The notes beneath the pieces are model-generated. The model worked only from the letters and a program-made list of their open reading frames with translations, ran no database searches and had not been told where the DNA came from. Made by a program: the position numbers and the translations under genes. Shown piece after piece: positions 63,203-64,000 of a DNA stretch of 64,000 bases (positions within the stretch are counted from its first letter, which is position 1; each line of letters opens with the position of its first letter). Location of the stretch: NCBI RefSeq assembly GCF_016584665.1, contig NZ_BBJB01000057.1:124001-188000 (forward strand), given 5' to 3'. Source of the DNA: Pseudanabaena sp. lw0831 (GTDB lineage: Bacteria > Cyanobacteriota > Cyanobacteriia > Pseudanabaenales > Pseudanabaenaceae).

Positions 63203-63259
63203 CAAAACCCAAATAAATAGAGGCGGCGCTTTGCGCCGCCTCTATTTATTTGGGTTTTG
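63203..63259. repeat. 27-bp perfect palindrome of the AACCCAAA family
   Basis: Arms 63203-63229 and 63233-63259 pair exactly around TTT (core GGCGGCGC, outer CAAAACCCAA). Preceded by GGCTAGGACAAAT, a left flank shared with the copies at about 18110 and 40790. Confidence 0.7.
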
Positions 63260-63378
63260 GTCTATAGGTGTTATGGGGAGGTCAAACATGATAAACAACT
63301 TAATGCTTTGTAATCCGAGGCTAATCCCAAGTCACACTAGTATGACGACACTTTTATGACTTGAGAATCAAACCCAGT

Positions 63379-63439
63379 AATGGTTTTACATCAAAACATA
63401 AAATCGCTATACCATTTTGTATTTTGATGTAAAACCATT
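63379..63439. repeat. Inverted repeat in the argD-creatininase gap
   Basis: AATGGTTTTACATCAAAACA (63379 on) and TTTGATGTAAAACCATT (to 63439) pair over 26 bases with two mismatches. The remaining 450-bp gap 63095-63549 shows no gene. Confidence 0.5.
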
Positions 63440-63549
63440 GCGCATCAGATATTTCAGCCATTTAAGCTAATGTAAATCCCTGAAACAAATACTGAGCCAT
63501 GCCTTTTGGGGTCTAAGTTCTATTTTGACCGTAAAGCATTAATAACCAA

Positions 63550-64000
63550 CTAGAAGCTAGCGATCGCCTTTTCGACGATGGCTAGAGCTTGATCAATCTC
63601 CTCGGCAGAGACGATCAGAGGAGGCACAAAGCGCACCACCTTCACACCCGCAGGCACTAGCAACAAACCAGATTCAATCCCTGCGGCAACCACATCACGG
63701 GCTTGAATCTGGCTGGACTCTTGCAAAACTAAACCATCGATTAAGCCCCAGCCACGGACTGAAGCAATATGTTGGGGATAGCGATCGCAAATAGCTTGTA
63801 GTCCAGTTCGCAATTGTTGACCACGCTCTCTCGCATTGGCAATCAAATTATCCTGAACCATCGTGCTACAAACTGCTAGGGCAACGGCACAGACAAAAGG
63901 ATTACCACCAAAGGTACTCGCATGATCCCCAGCCTCAAACACATCGCAATGCGCTTTACACATCATCGCGCCGATGGGAATGCCGCCGCCTAAGCCCTTT
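63550..64000 (-). CDS. argD: Acetylornithine aminotransferase, C-terminal part
   Basis: PLP-dependent enzyme of arginine synthesis; only the last 150 residues are inside the window. It enters as KGLGGGIPIGAMM, where the Lys (codon 63997-63999) is the likely PLP-binding residue, followed by DHASTFGGNPFVCAVALAVC, SVRGWGLIDGLVL and VRFVPPLIVSAEEIDQALAI. All fit ArgD; other class III aminotransferases are less likely. Confidence 0.88.
   Translation of the reverse strand, partial: KGLGGGIPIGAMMCKAHCDVFEAGDHASTFGGNPFVCAVALAVCSTMVQDNLIANARERGQQLRTGLQAICDRYPQHIASVRGWGLIDGLVLQESSQIQARDVVAAGIESGLLLVPAGVKVVRFVPPLIVSAEEIDQALAIVEKAIASF

Noticed and set aside
1-64000. CRISPR array
   Set aside because: No regularly spaced direct repeats with unique spacers were seen; the many palindromes are single, not in arrays.
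1-64000. Abundant GCGATCGC octamers as a novel motif
   Set aside because: This is the known cyanobacterial HIP1 sequence; useful for recognising the organism, not a new observation.

Overview
The window looks like chromosome of a filamentous, Pseudanabaena-type cyanobacterium. It carries the cyanobacterial hallmarks btpA (photosystem I biogenesis), a cytochrome b6f haem-assembly factor (CCB family), a PixD-like BLUF photoreceptor, a VKOR-thioredoxin fusion, glgC, DUF1816, DUF1517 and DUF4330 genes, and very many copies of the cyanobacterial HIP1 octamer GCGATCGC. The genus is inferred from general likeness and was not tested. Protein function calls rest on recognised motifs and remembered family resemblance; no database search was run.

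Layout. 0-7.5 kb: a lipoprotein cut by the window edge, ilvD, then a minus-strand group (alpha/beta hydrolase, dut, a membrane Ser/Thr kinase, DUF4330, DUF2059, CCB). 7.6-17.9 kb: a complete-looking fatty-acid beta-oxidation cluster on the minus strand (Lrp-type regulator, lipase/acyl-CoA synthetase fusion, HCDH-ECH bifunctional protein, thiolase, FadE-type acyl-CoA dehydrogenase), an unusual possession for a cyanobacterium. 18-23.5 kb: a small membrane protein, BLUF protein, cytosolic alpha-amylase, then a stress-type group (two CsbD proteins, a GlsB-type protein, a tandem pair of unknown anchored proteins). 23.5-26 kb: cobI, cobH and a SIMPL-domain protein. 26.3-30.6 kb: a phosphate operon (lipoprotein metallophosphoesterase, PstC-PstA fusion, PstS). 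30.9-50.7 kb: housekeeping (lpxB, rpmI-rplT, VKOR, btpA, an LpxB-related protein, msrA, rlmB-mrnC, gatA, glgC, gshB) with several uncharacterised conserved genes. 51-57 kb: a possible pilus/secretion-like protein, a coiled-coil protein, tRNA-Pro(GGG), Nudix, umuDC, pdhB. 57.2-60.9 kb: a decaying accessory patch (orphan Phd-type antitoxin, IS remnant with terminal inverted repeats, a DUF433 gene split by a small inverted-repeat element, a frameshifted AbiJ-like defence gene, a VapBC-like pair). 61-64 kb: ruvB, a creatininase-family protein and the end of argD.

Working together. In the beta-oxidation cluster the fusion protein could release a fatty acid from a glyceride and hand it to an acyl-CoA synthetase domain, then FadE, FadN-like and FadA would complete the cycle; the synthetase P-loop is degenerate, so the activation step is in doubt. 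The phosphate operon couples phosphate release outside the membrane to uptake.

Non-coding structure is the other striking feature. Nearly every gene junction holds a long, near-perfect palindrome. Several share outer arms (AAACCCAA/TTGGGTTT) and flanks while the middle of the stem differs with matching changes on both sides, which points to a dispersed palindromic repeat family that may also serve as terminators. At least three further small inverted-repeat elements are visible, two of them (about 140 bp, ends CTGATGTTACGTGGAA) with target duplications.
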